In this document: positions 1-6,338 of the stretch, piece after piece | Layout of the letters: the number at the start of each line of letters is the position of its first letter | Position numbering within the stretch: the first letter of the stretch is position 1 | DNA from: Acidobacteria bacterium UBA6911 | Lineage (GTDB): Bacteria > Acidobacteriota > UBA6911 | DNA length: 10,219 nt | NCBI GenBank assembly: GCA_002451015.1 | Contig: DKBB01000375.1 | Location: 1-10,219 of the forward strand | Reading direction: 5' to 3' | Translations under genes and position numbers: made by a program | Notes under the pieces: model-generated | What the model was told of the DNA's origin: nothing | The model's input: the letters and a program-made list of their open reading frames with translations, nothing else | The model's database searches: none

Positions 1-171
1 CGTCTTCATGTGGCTTTGGCGGATTATTATCTCGATGTTTACGATAGGTTCCGCGGGCGATGGGAAAAAAGCGACGAGGCTGAGAGTAATTTTCGCAAGT
101 CTTTGAAGGAGGACCACGCGGAACCTATCGTAAACATCGAGATAATAATCCGCCAAAGCCACATGAAGACG
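1..171. repeat. Perfect 55-bp inverted repeat, probable fold-back junction
   Basis: Positions 1-55 are the exact reverse complement of 117-171, with a 61-bp spacer (56-116). The match stops at the spacer (G56 versus A116). At the other side it is cut off by the window edge, so the arm may be longer. Both arms encode the same 18 residues, RLHVALADYYLDVYDRFR, in opposite directions. A perfect coding inverted repeat of this length is not expected from selection. The simplest explanation is a fold-back chimera from library amplification or assembly; a genuine inverted duplication is the alternative. Confidence 0.95.
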
Positions 172-540
172 CTGGTCTTCGGGATTATTCTTGATCAGAG
201 TGGTAAATACTTCCTCTATATCGAAAGGAAATATTGTGGACGTCCCGACCGCCCCGCGAACCTCCAGGATATTCTCTTCCTCTTTCAGGTTTTTGAATGA
301 GAAAACTCTGTGATTGAGGGAGTTGACAAAATATTTCAAAGCCAAATCCGCTTTCTTAAGGACGATATCGGGATCTGAATTTCCGTTTTCCTGCTCGTTA
401 AGAAGTTCAAAAGCACTCAGATATCTCTTTTCCGCAACCAGGCGGTCGAGGTCCACAAGCACCTCGGCTGTTGTCGCGGCAGGGGCGTTGACAGCCGCCT
501 GTAGAAATCCCCATAAAAGCAATGCGTATTTGACGTTCAT
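1..540 (-). CDS. Partial exported protein with TPR-like C-terminal sequence
   Basis: The minus frame opens at the ATG at 540 and stays open to the window edge. An in-frame TAA lies just upstream and no other good start is seen. No clear Shine-Dalgarno sequence precedes the ATG. Residues 1-25 look like a Sec signal peptide: K4, then the hydrophobic stretch YALLLWGFLQAAV, then a small-residue region NAPAATTA. The mature part is rich in Leu, Ala, Glu and Lys and probably helical (VDLDRLVAEKRYLSAFELL), and around residues 124-141 it reads RLHVALADYYLDVYDRFR, similar to tetratricopeptide helices. I do not recognise a specific family. Only residues 1-141 are trustworthy: below about position 117 the sequence enters an inverted repeat, and the minus reading becomes VVLLQRLAKITL, unlike the preceding protein. 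The plus strand at 56-116 instead continues in register with GRWEKSDEAESNF, which fits a TPR helix. The true C-terminus is therefore outside or scrambled here. It follows the M28 peptidase gene by 135 bp on the same strand. Confidence 0.6.
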   Translation of the reverse strand, partial: MNVKYALLLWGFLQAAVNAPAATTAEVLVDLDRLVAEKRYLSAFELLNEQENGNSDPDIVLKKADLALKYFVNSLNHRVFSFKNLKEEENILEVRGAVGTSTIFPFDIEEVFTTLIKNNPEDQRLHVALADYYLDVYDRFRVVLLQRLAKITLSLVAFFPSPAEPIVNIEIIIRQSHMKT

Positions 541-582
541 CTTTTGACTTTTTGTTTGGCCGCCCCGGTGGATAAGATAGAT

Positions 583-623
583 CCGTTATTATCAAAAGGA
601 AATCTTTTCTCAACTACTAACGG
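583..623. repeat. Imperfect AT-rich inverted repeat between M28 gene and partial gene
   Basis: CCGTTA (583-588) pairs with TAACGG (618-623), and an inner CAAAAG / CTTTTC pair lies around 593-609. The two halves look like imperfect copies of one inverted sequence. It lies in the 135-bp gap between the stop of the M28 gene and the ATG at 540. It could be an operator or a weak terminator, but there is no GC-rich stem with a T-tract, so I assign no function. Confidence 0.3.
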
Positions 624-675
624 CGAATATCCAATCTTTTAAATAGGGTTCCACAGCCGCTCGGGAGTGGAATAA

Positions 676-2382
676 TCATGTTAGCTTGTGGTCGTTATCG
701 GATGCGGCAGTCGGCTGTTTTAAAGCGCCAGTCTTCATGTCCTCGTCCCGTTTCTTTCGGAATTCCGTCCCCTCTCTCCAGTTTGGGAAGGAGTCGCCGT
801 TCCCAAGACTGTACCCGACATGAAACAGCAGCCGGAGATCCTCGACCATGCCCGAAAGGTCCCAGGCGGGATCGTACTCGTCCGACGGCTTGTGGTAATG
901 ATTATCGGTGTATTTTGCTTTCTGTTCCCTGGTCCACTCTTCGCCGTGTTCAACGTGGTCCAATCCCATGGTCATATAGAGAGCCGGGATGCCCTGCTTG
1001 GCAAAGCTGAAATGATCGGCCCTGTAAAAAAGCCCTTTTTCCGGTTCGGGATCGGGACGCACCGTTCTGTTCTGTGACGCGGCGGCCGATTTCACATAGT
1101 CGTCCAGGTCGGAGTTCCCGTAACCGATCAGGGTGACATCCTTCATCTTCCCGTAAATATTCAGGGAATCCATATTCATTGCGGCCACTGTTTTAGCCGG
1201 AGGGAATATCGGGTGCTCTCCGTAATATTCTGATCCCAGCAACCCCTGTTCCTCCGCCGTCACGGCAAGAAAAGCGATGGACCGTGCCGGTGCAGAGGGG
1301 AGTCGCGTGAAGGCTTTAGCCAGTTCAATCAGACCGGCAATGCCTGTGGCATTGTCCAGGGCGCCATTGTATATCTGGTCCCCTTCCAGGGAAGTATTGA
1401 TTCCCAGGTGATCCCAGTGCGCCATATAAAAAACGTATTCGTCCGGCCTGGCCTTCCCGGGCAGAACCGCGATAACGTTGTTCGACACTGACTGTTCGAT
1501 TGCGTTCCTTAAGGAGATTGATGCTTTCAGGCCGATTGGAACGGCCCGGAAACCTGATCTGGAAGCTTCAGCCTTATGCTTGTCCAGGTCGAGCCCCGCC
1601 TGCTTGAATACCGTCTGCGCGCTTTCTATGGTCAACCAGCCCTCGATGGTGCAGCGGGACATATTGCCGTCTTTGTTGCGCAGGCCGAACTGAGGGCCGG
1701 TCCAGCTATTCTGCACCACGTTCCATGGGTAAGCTGCTGGTCTGGTCTCATGAATAATGAAAGCCGCTTCGGCGCCCTGACGGGCGGCTTCTTCGTACTT
1801 GTAGGTCCAGCGCCCATAGTAGGTCATTGCGTTGCCGTTAAAAAGCGCGGGATCCTGTGTCGCAAATCCCGGATCGTTTACCAGCATCACGACCGTTTTG
1901 CCGCGGACGTCGAGGCCTTCATAATCGTTCCAGTCATATTCGGGGGCGACAATGCCGTATCCGACGAAGATCATCTCCGAATCTTTGAGAGATGCTGTTT
2001 CCAGTTCCCGTCTTGTCGAAACCATGCATTCCTTGCCGTAGGGAAAAGAAAGGGTTTGCCCTCCCCCCTGAACGACAAGTTGGGTGTCGGGATCCGTCGT
2101 TATGGAAACCAGCGGCACTTCCTGGAAATAACTGTCGCCGTTTCCGGGCATCAGGCCGATTTTTACGAACTCTTCGCTGATGTAGCGGATCGTTTTCTCC
2201 TCTCCCCTGGATGAGGGCATTCGACCTTCAAATTCATCCGAAGAAATTGTCCGGATGTGTTCCGAAAGACCCAGCGTTTTTAGGCTCTTTAAAGCGGTTT
2301 TCAGATCGTCCCTCCTGCGTCCGGACAGAACCATTGAAAACAGAAAAAGGACGGAAGCCAGAATCAGCAACTCTTCGGACAT
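676..2382 (-). CDS. Exported M28-family zinc aminopeptidase with PA-like insert
   Basis: A 568-residue metallopeptidase of family M28 (aminopeptidase Y / PSMA-like), which removes N-terminal residues from peptides with two zinc ions. Residues 5-20 (LLILASVLFLFSMVLS) form a hydrophobic signal or anchor segment, followed by RRR; there is no lipobox Cys. Residues about 85-240 resemble the protease-associated domain inserted in such enzymes (EMIFVGYGIVAPEYDW, VRGKTVVMLVNDPG). The catalytic domain is at about 300-525. All expected metal and catalytic residues are visible: H322 in AHWDHLG, D343 in ALDNATG, E377 and E378 in AEEQGLLGS, D405 in NMDSLN, and H497 in NHYHKPSDE. The start is fixed by AAGGAG at 2396-2391, eight bases upstream; an upstream in-frame extension to 2592 overlaps the selenoprotein gene and has no such support. 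The selenoprotein gene ends 49 bp upstream, so the two are probably co-transcribed. The exact peptide substrate cannot be told from sequence. Confidence 0.93.
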   Translation of the reverse strand: MSEELLILASVLFLFSMVLSGRRRDDLKTALKSLKTLGLSEHIRTISSDEFEGRMPSSRGEEKTIRYISEEFVKIGLMPGNGDSYFQEVPLVSITTDPDTQLVVQGGGQTLSFPYGKECMVSTRRELETASLKDSEMIFVGYGIVAPEYDWNDYEGLDVRGKTVVMLVNDPGFATQDPALFNGNAMTYYGRWTYKYEEAARQGAEAAFIIHETRPAAYPWNVVQNSWTGPQFGLRNKDGNMSRCTIEGWLTIESAQTVFKQAGLDLDKHKAEASRSGFRAVPIGLKASISLRNAIEQSVSNNVIAVLPGKARPDEYVFYMAHWDHLGINTSLEGDQIYNGALDNATGIAGLIELAKAFTRLPSAPARSIAFLAVTAEEQGLLGSEYYGEHPIFPPAKTVAAMNMDSLNIYGKMKDVTLIGYGNSDLDDYVKSAAASQNRTVRPDPEPEKGLFYRADHFSFAKQGIPALYMTMGLDHVEHGEEWTREQKAKYTDNHYHKPSDEYDPAWDLSGMVEDLRLLFHVGYSLGNGDSFPNWREGTEFRKKRDEDMKTGALKQPTAASDNDHKLT

Positions 2383-2390
2383 CGATGGTT

Positions 2391-2396
2391 CTCCTT
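2391..2396 (-). promoter_or_regulatory. Ribosome binding site of the M28 peptidase gene
   Basis: AAGGAG on the minus strand, eight bases before the ATG at 2382. It decides the start over a longer in-frame reading that would begin inside the preceding gene. Confidence 0.85.
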
Positions 2397-2431
2397 GAAG
2401 CGGAACTTGATTCGCACGGATTGCCCTTGGG

Positions 2432-4198
2432 TCAACCGCCGGACGAATCGTACGCTCCGGGGGCATCTTCCGTACCCCGATTTTCGTCGTTTCGTGGGAG
2501 GCCGGACGACGCAGCGCGCCATTTGTCAATGGAGGCAGAGACCGTATAGTCGAGGTCGGAAATTTTCCACAGCGGACTTGTCTCCCCTCCAACTACGAGA
2601 ATGTTGATCTTGGCCGGCTTGTGGTAGGGCGCGATAAGAGCCTCGGCCGGGAGTCTTTTCCATTCCGCATACGGCTGCACTCCGTGCATTGCCAGGGGCG
2701 TTACCAGCATATCGATAATGTCGTTGCCCCAGAACTGGTTCGCCGTCATCTGTATGTTTTCCGAGATCCAGCGGCTGACATCCATCGGGGTTTCGAAGCC
2801 CTGATATTTTTTCAGATGTCCGGCCAACATCGGATCCAGGATAAGGGTGGCCCCGGAATAAAGCGCCGGCAGTGCCTGCATCTGGAGTTTGACCTCGTCT
2901 CCCCAGGAACGCCTGGCTGCAGCGCCCGTGCTGTTGAGCAGGTTCCATCCCCGGAACAGGCTGACAACGCTCTCCTCCCGCCCATGTCCTTTTTGTACAT
3001 GGAAAGGTTCCCATACGCTGCGCTCTTCATTTTCGGCCATGCAGAGGTTGTTGTAGGTGTAATTGTTGCCCTGGGACGTCCAGAATGTCTGCTTGCGCCG
3101 GGCGTATCCCCAGATGATACTCATCAGGGTCCAGGCTCGGCCGATGACTGCATTGGCCGAGTTGTACGGTCCCAGTGCGCCCATGCCTGAATTCATGCCG
3201 ATTTCATTCCGTATAGGGCCGTTTACCAGCAGTGCGCTGGTGAAAGGAAGTGTCGAGGGCTGAATGGCGGGTTGCCCGGTCGACGCGATGGCGAGAAGAA
3301 CAGGAAGATGTTCCGGCCGGGCGCCGGCCATGACGGCGGCGACGGCAACCGTTTCAACCGTGACCTCGAGATTCTCCTGGGTGTCGACAATCAACGATTT
3401 GCCGACCCGCTTGTCCGGAGGCTGACCGGTGCCGGAAAGCATCGCCGCGACCCTTTCCTCCGTAGGCAGAATGATGGGCAATCCGTCGCTCCAACCGTGT
3501 TCAATGAAAAGCCGGTGCAGGTTTTCCTCCGTGTCCGGTTCCAGCAACCGTTCCTTTTGAGGCGTGGGGCGAATGACAGCGAGGGTTTTGCTTTCATCCG
3601 CGGTGTAGGGTCTGGTGAGGGCTTCCAGCACTTCTTCCACGAGAGGCCTGTCCGTCATCGGATCCTTGCCTTCGATATAGCCGCGAAGAACGGAGTGCTG
3701 CATCGATACGACAGGATGCGGCGTATACATAAAACGCAGCGGCGCTCCGAAAAAAGAAGCGTCTGCCTGAACCATGTTTTTAAAAGCGATAGTGGAAAGA
3801 GGTGCGGTTGGAATCCCGTACTTCAGTTCCAGGGTTCGGCAACATTCGGCGACCGCCGTTACGCAACCCGGTCAACCGGCCACCCCGAAAATAACCGCAT
3901 CGCCTTTCTCCTTTATTTCTTTCCAGAGGTCTCTGGTGTCATCCCTGAAGATGAATCCCGTCTTTCTTCGCAGGACCGTTTTCACGGTCGGCATGTTGTC
4001 GGCAAACCATGCCTGAAACTGCTCCATGAAAAGGTCGCTGCCCCCGAACCCCTGGTTCACCAGATAGACCGTCTTGCCGCTCAGGCTGTCCAGGCGCGGC
4101 GCCATGGCCCACGATGAAACGCCGGTGACGGATTCATCCGAAACGGGGATGCGATCGGCTTCAGGATTAAATACTCGGGTAAGTGCTTTTGTCGCCAT
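2432..4198 (-). CDS. UGSC-family selenoprotein, two-domain, Sec109 encoded by in-frame TGA
   Basis: One continuous frame of 588 residues is interrupted only by TGA at 3874-3872, read here as selenocysteine 109. Codons on both sides are coding-like: AVIFGVAG-U-PGCVTAVAECCR, then GIPTAPL and a long conserved region. The motif U109-P-G-C112 is a UxxC redox pair and corresponds, from family knowledge, to the UGSC motif of the uncharacterised UGSC (seleno)protein family. Residues 1-200 form that domain. Residues about 230-560 form a second domain with HGWSDGLP (234-241), VMAGARPEHLP (289-299), NGPIRNE (326-332) and ILVVGGE (533-539), which I recall as a companion domain of unknown function often found with UGSC proteins. 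The start ATG has AAGGAG nine bases upstream. No signal peptide is visible, so it is probably cytoplasmic. It lies 197 bp downstream of dctM and 49 bp upstream of the M28 gene. A SECIS-like hairpin follows the TGA. The reaction is unknown; a thiol/selenol redox step on the imported solute is inference. Confidence 0.85.
3833..3874 (-). promoter_or_regulatory. Bacterial SECIS-like hairpin after the Sec codon
   Basis: Counting from the base after UGA, nt 15-17 (GGC) pair with 22-24 (GCC) and enclose the tetraloop GGUC at 18-21 (3854-3851). Below that, AAC (12-14) can pair with GUU (29-31), GC (8-9) with GC (32-33), and GGUU (4-7) with AACC (36-39), with short bulges. In E. coli fdhF the SECIS loop also contains GGUC, about 19-22 nt after its UGA; here it is at 18-21. 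This matches the element that binds SelB. The base pairing was worked out by hand, without an energy calculation. Confidence 0.75.
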
Positions 4199-4207
4199 AC
4201 GCCATTG

Positions 4208-4213
4208 CTCCTT
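4208..4213 (-). promoter_or_regulatory. Ribosome binding site of the selenoprotein gene
   Basis: AAGGAG on the minus strand, nine bases before the ATG at 4198. A second ATG at 4205 is only two bases from it and in another, quickly closed frame, so 4198 is preferred. Confidence 0.85.
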
Positions 4214-4260
4214 TCAATCCAAACAACGGTACCGGCCACGATACACAAAATGCGACCTTT

Positions 4261-4291
4261 CCGGTGGAGGATGCATTTATTCTTGCACCGG
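4261..4291. repeat. Inverted repeat in the dctM-selenoprotein gap
   Basis: CCGGTG (4261-4266) and CACCGG (4286-4291) are exact inverted copies around 19 bp. They lie in the 204-bp gap between the dctM stop and the selenoprotein start, the longest gap inside the presumed cassette. This could be an operator or RNA hairpin controlling the second half; nothing else, including a clear promoter or terminator, was recognised in the gap. Confidence 0.35.
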
Positions 4292-4402
4292 TTTGCGGCA
4301 GTGACAATGGTCTTTTGGTTTTTTCAATCACGAATCGCTCGCGTTTCAGGATCTCGCCGTAAAGTGTGCGTGCTCAAGGAGCGGATCTGGGGATGGGAAT
4401 GG

Positions 4403-5704
4403 TTATTGTCCCAGCATGATTCCGGGCAGCCAGAGGGACAGTTGCGGGAATCCTACCACAAGGGCCAGAAACAGGAGGCAGACAGCCAGGAAGGGCAATA
4501 CCGATTTCATGAGGTCGGAACTCGGGACTTTGAAAACGCTGCCGGTCAGAAAAAGGTTGATGCCCATGGGCGGGGTGATGAGGCCGATCTCCATATTCAC
4601 GACATACCATACTCCGATCCATAACGGATCGAAGCCCATTTCTACCAGTATGGGGACCAGGACCGGAACTGTCAGCAGCATAATCGTCATTCCATCCAGG
4701 AAACATCCCAGTACCAGAAGGATGATATTGACGAGGATTACTATCAGCCATGGGGAGAGGTCGGCTGTGTTTATACCCGCGGTAATCCGTTCTGCCAGCG
4801 CGGAGCTGCCGATGGTGTAGGAAAAGAACTGGGCACCGATAATCGTAACCATCAGCATTGCGTTCACTACGGCGGCTTCCACCAGGGCCCGGTACAGGGC
4901 TTTCAAGCGCATCTTGTAGAGGGCGAATGCCAGGATCAGTACGACGAAACATCCCACCCCGGCGGCTTCCGTAGGTGTCGCAATTCCGAGGTAGATTGTA
5001 CCCAGGATAGAAAATATGATGATAATCATCGGCCAGATTTTTTTGAGCGATGCAAACCGTTCCTTCCAGGCAACGGGGCCTGCCGGAAGGCCCAGGGAAG
5101 GATTCTTCAGGCAGAGTATGATGGGTGTGGCGGACAGCATTAAGGCGAGAATGGCGCCCGGAATGACGCCGGCCACGAAGAGCCGTCCGACGGAAGCATT
5201 TGTCAGGATGGCGAAAATAATCATGACCGCGCTGGGTGGAATCAACGGCCCGAGGATCCCGCCGGTAAGAAGGGCGCCCAGTGCGAACGGTTTGCTGTAA
5301 TTGAGTTTTTCCAGTTCCGGTACGGTTATCTTTCCTATTCCGACAATGCAGGGAGCGCTGGCACCCAGTGCGGCGGCCATTCCGGCTTCGGCCCAGATAG
5401 TGGCGCAAACCACCCCTCCGGGAACACGGGACAGCCAGTTTCTTCCCGCTTTGAAAAGGTCGGAGCCTATGGTCGTTTCTGCGATCAGGCATCCTAGCAG
5501 GACGAACAGCGGAAGCGGCGTCCATGCCAGGCTGTATAGGAAATAGAATGTCTGGCCTCCAAGCTTGTCGAGCGCGCTCATTCCGAAAAATGCGAAACTC
5601 ACAAGAATCGAGCTGGATAACAGGGCCCAGGCAATCGGCACCCCGATCAACAGGAGCGCGAGCATGACGGCAATGCATACGGCAGCAGATGTGTTATAGT
5701 CCAT
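4403..5704 (-). CDS. dctM: TRAP transporter large permease subunit (DctM family)
   Basis: The large membrane subunit of a tripartite ATP-independent periplasmic transporter, which moves a solute across the inner membrane with the sodium or proton gradient. At 433 residues it has the usual family length and is almost wholly hydrophobic, consistent with about 12 transmembrane segments. Family motifs are LGPLIPPSAVMII (151-163), GIATPTEAAGVG (240-251), GCFLDGMTIMLLTVP (333-347) and IGLITPPMGINLF (373-385). The ATG at 5704 follows the dctQ stop by 65 bp and has only a weak ribosome binding site (GGA about ten bases upstream). It is the third gene in the order dctP-dctQ-dctM, and the selenoprotein gene follows on the same strand. 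A long alternative open frame on the same strand (4374-5678) is an Arg/Gly/Pro-rich shadow. Confidence 0.96.
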   Translation of the reverse strand: MDYNTSAAVCIAVMLALLLIGVPIAWALLSSSILVSFAFFGMSALDKLGGQTFYFLYSLAWTPLPLFVLLGCLIAETTIGSDLFKAGRNWLSRVPGGVVCATIWAEAGMAAALGASAPCIVGIGKITVPELEKLNYSKPFALGALLTGGILGPLIPPSAVMIIFAILTNASVGRLFVAGVIPGAILALMLSATPIILCLKNPSLGLPAGPVAWKERFASLKKIWPMIIIIFSILGTIYLGIATPTEAAGVGCFVVLILAFALYKMRLKALYRALVEAAVVNAMLMVTIIGAQFFSYTIGSSALAERITAGINTADLSPWLIVILVNIILLVLGCFLDGMTIMLLTVPVLVPILVEMGFDPLWIGVWYVVNMEIGLITPPMGINLFLTGSVFKVPSSDLMKSVLPFLAVCLLFLALVVGFPQLSLWLPGIMLGQ

Positions 5705-5769
5705 TCAACATTTTCCATTCGGTGCGGGATTTTCCTGCCAGGGCGTCCCGCAAAGCTCCACTACGTTTC

Positions 5770-6288
5770 TCACCGTTTATCCAAATTCTTAAACAATGGT
5801 TGTATGCCCTGGAAAAACTGGGTCAGGGCGACCAGAAATAAAATCCCGTAGCCTACAGGTATAACAACTTTGACCGGGAATAGAGGTTCCGACCATGCCG
5901 ACATGCTGCGCTCCCCGATTTTTAGTGAAAACATAGCAGCCTCCCACCCTTTCCAGGCCAAAACGGCGCTGCACAGGCCGGCCAGCAGGGGGGACAGAAG
6001 AGCGTTGATGAAGAACTGAAAGCGGCGGGGTAGACGGTTGAGAATAAAATCTCCCCTTAGATGCCGCTGCTGCCTCTGAAGGGCGGCGACGGACAGAACG
6101 AAACACCATAACAGCAGCATCATACTTATTTCATAGGAATAGGGTTCTGGATTGTGAAGGAGATACCGCCGCGTGACGCCGTAGGTTGCGGTAAACGCCA
6201 TGGACAGGATCATCAGTCCGCTGACGGCGAGCAGTCCCTGGGATAGGGCGCCGATAAGAGCAACAAAACGGTTTTCTTTGCCGTCCAA
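5770..6288 (-). CDS. dctQ: TRAP transporter small permease subunit (DctQ family)
   Basis: The small membrane subunit that pairs with DctM. Four hydrophobic segments are visible: about 9-32, 48-68, 80-105 and 130-155. The family pattern after the first, RRYLLHNPEPYSYEIS (Arg, Pro, then Glu), is present. I start it at the TTG at 6288, giving 172 residues, because AGGAGG lies at 6303-6298, nine bases upstream. A longer reading from TTG at 6333 (187 residues) would translate this ribosome binding site as Arg-Arg and has no comparable site. No ATG is available before the first membrane segment. dctP ends 50 bp upstream and dctM begins 65 bp downstream, so translation from one mRNA is likely. Sequence conservation in this family is low, so the call rests on topology, size and position. 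Confidence 0.9.
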   Translation of the reverse strand: MDGKENRFVALIGALSQGLLAVSGLMILSMAFTATYGVTRRYLLHNPEPYSYEISMMLLLWCFVLSVAALQRQQRHLRGDFILNRLPRRFQFFINALLSPLLAGLCSAVLAWKGWEAAMFSLKIGERSMSAWSEPLFPVKVVIPVGYGILFLVALTQFFQGIQPLFKNLDKR

Positions 6289-6297
6289 ACTCAATAA

Positions 6298-6303
6298 CCT
6301 CCT
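6298..6303 (-). promoter_or_regulatory. Ribosome binding site deciding the dctQ TTG start
   Basis: A full AGGAGG on the minus strand, nine bases before TTG at 6288. Another in-frame TTG is only three bases away from it, too close, and the TTG at 6333 lies upstream of it. Confidence 0.75.
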
Positions 6304-6338
6304 GCAGGGGGCGGTAGAAGCGTGCCTGCTCAAGCCGG

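Noticed and set aside
10..300. Plus-strand 96-residue ORF at the left edge
   Set aside because: Its first third is the duplicated arm and spacer of the minus-strand gene; from 117 on it is antisense to that gene, so it is a product of the inverted repeat.
1576..2214. Plus-strand 212-residue ORF inside the M28 gene, and similar plus-strand ORFs at 2621-3190 and 3272-4117
   Set aside because: These are antisense to genes with clear motifs and have no ribosome binding sites or family features.
2432..2434. A second Sec codon at the end of the selenoprotein gene (Gly-Gly-TGA-Pro)
   Set aside because: The readthrough sequence would run into the ribosome binding site and start of the M28 gene, has no conserved motif, and the family's conserved region already ended about 28 residues earlier; read as a normal stop.
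2432..3775. A separate 447-residue gene starting at Met142 of the selenoprotein
   Set aside because: No ribosome binding site, and the upstream frame is coding right up to it across a single TGA with a SECIS-like hairpin.
4374..5678. A 434-residue open frame on the same strand as dctM, in another frame
   Set aside because: It overlaps dctM almost fully and is dominated by Arg, Gly, Pro and His with no domain motifs; dctM has clear TRAP motifs and membrane segments.
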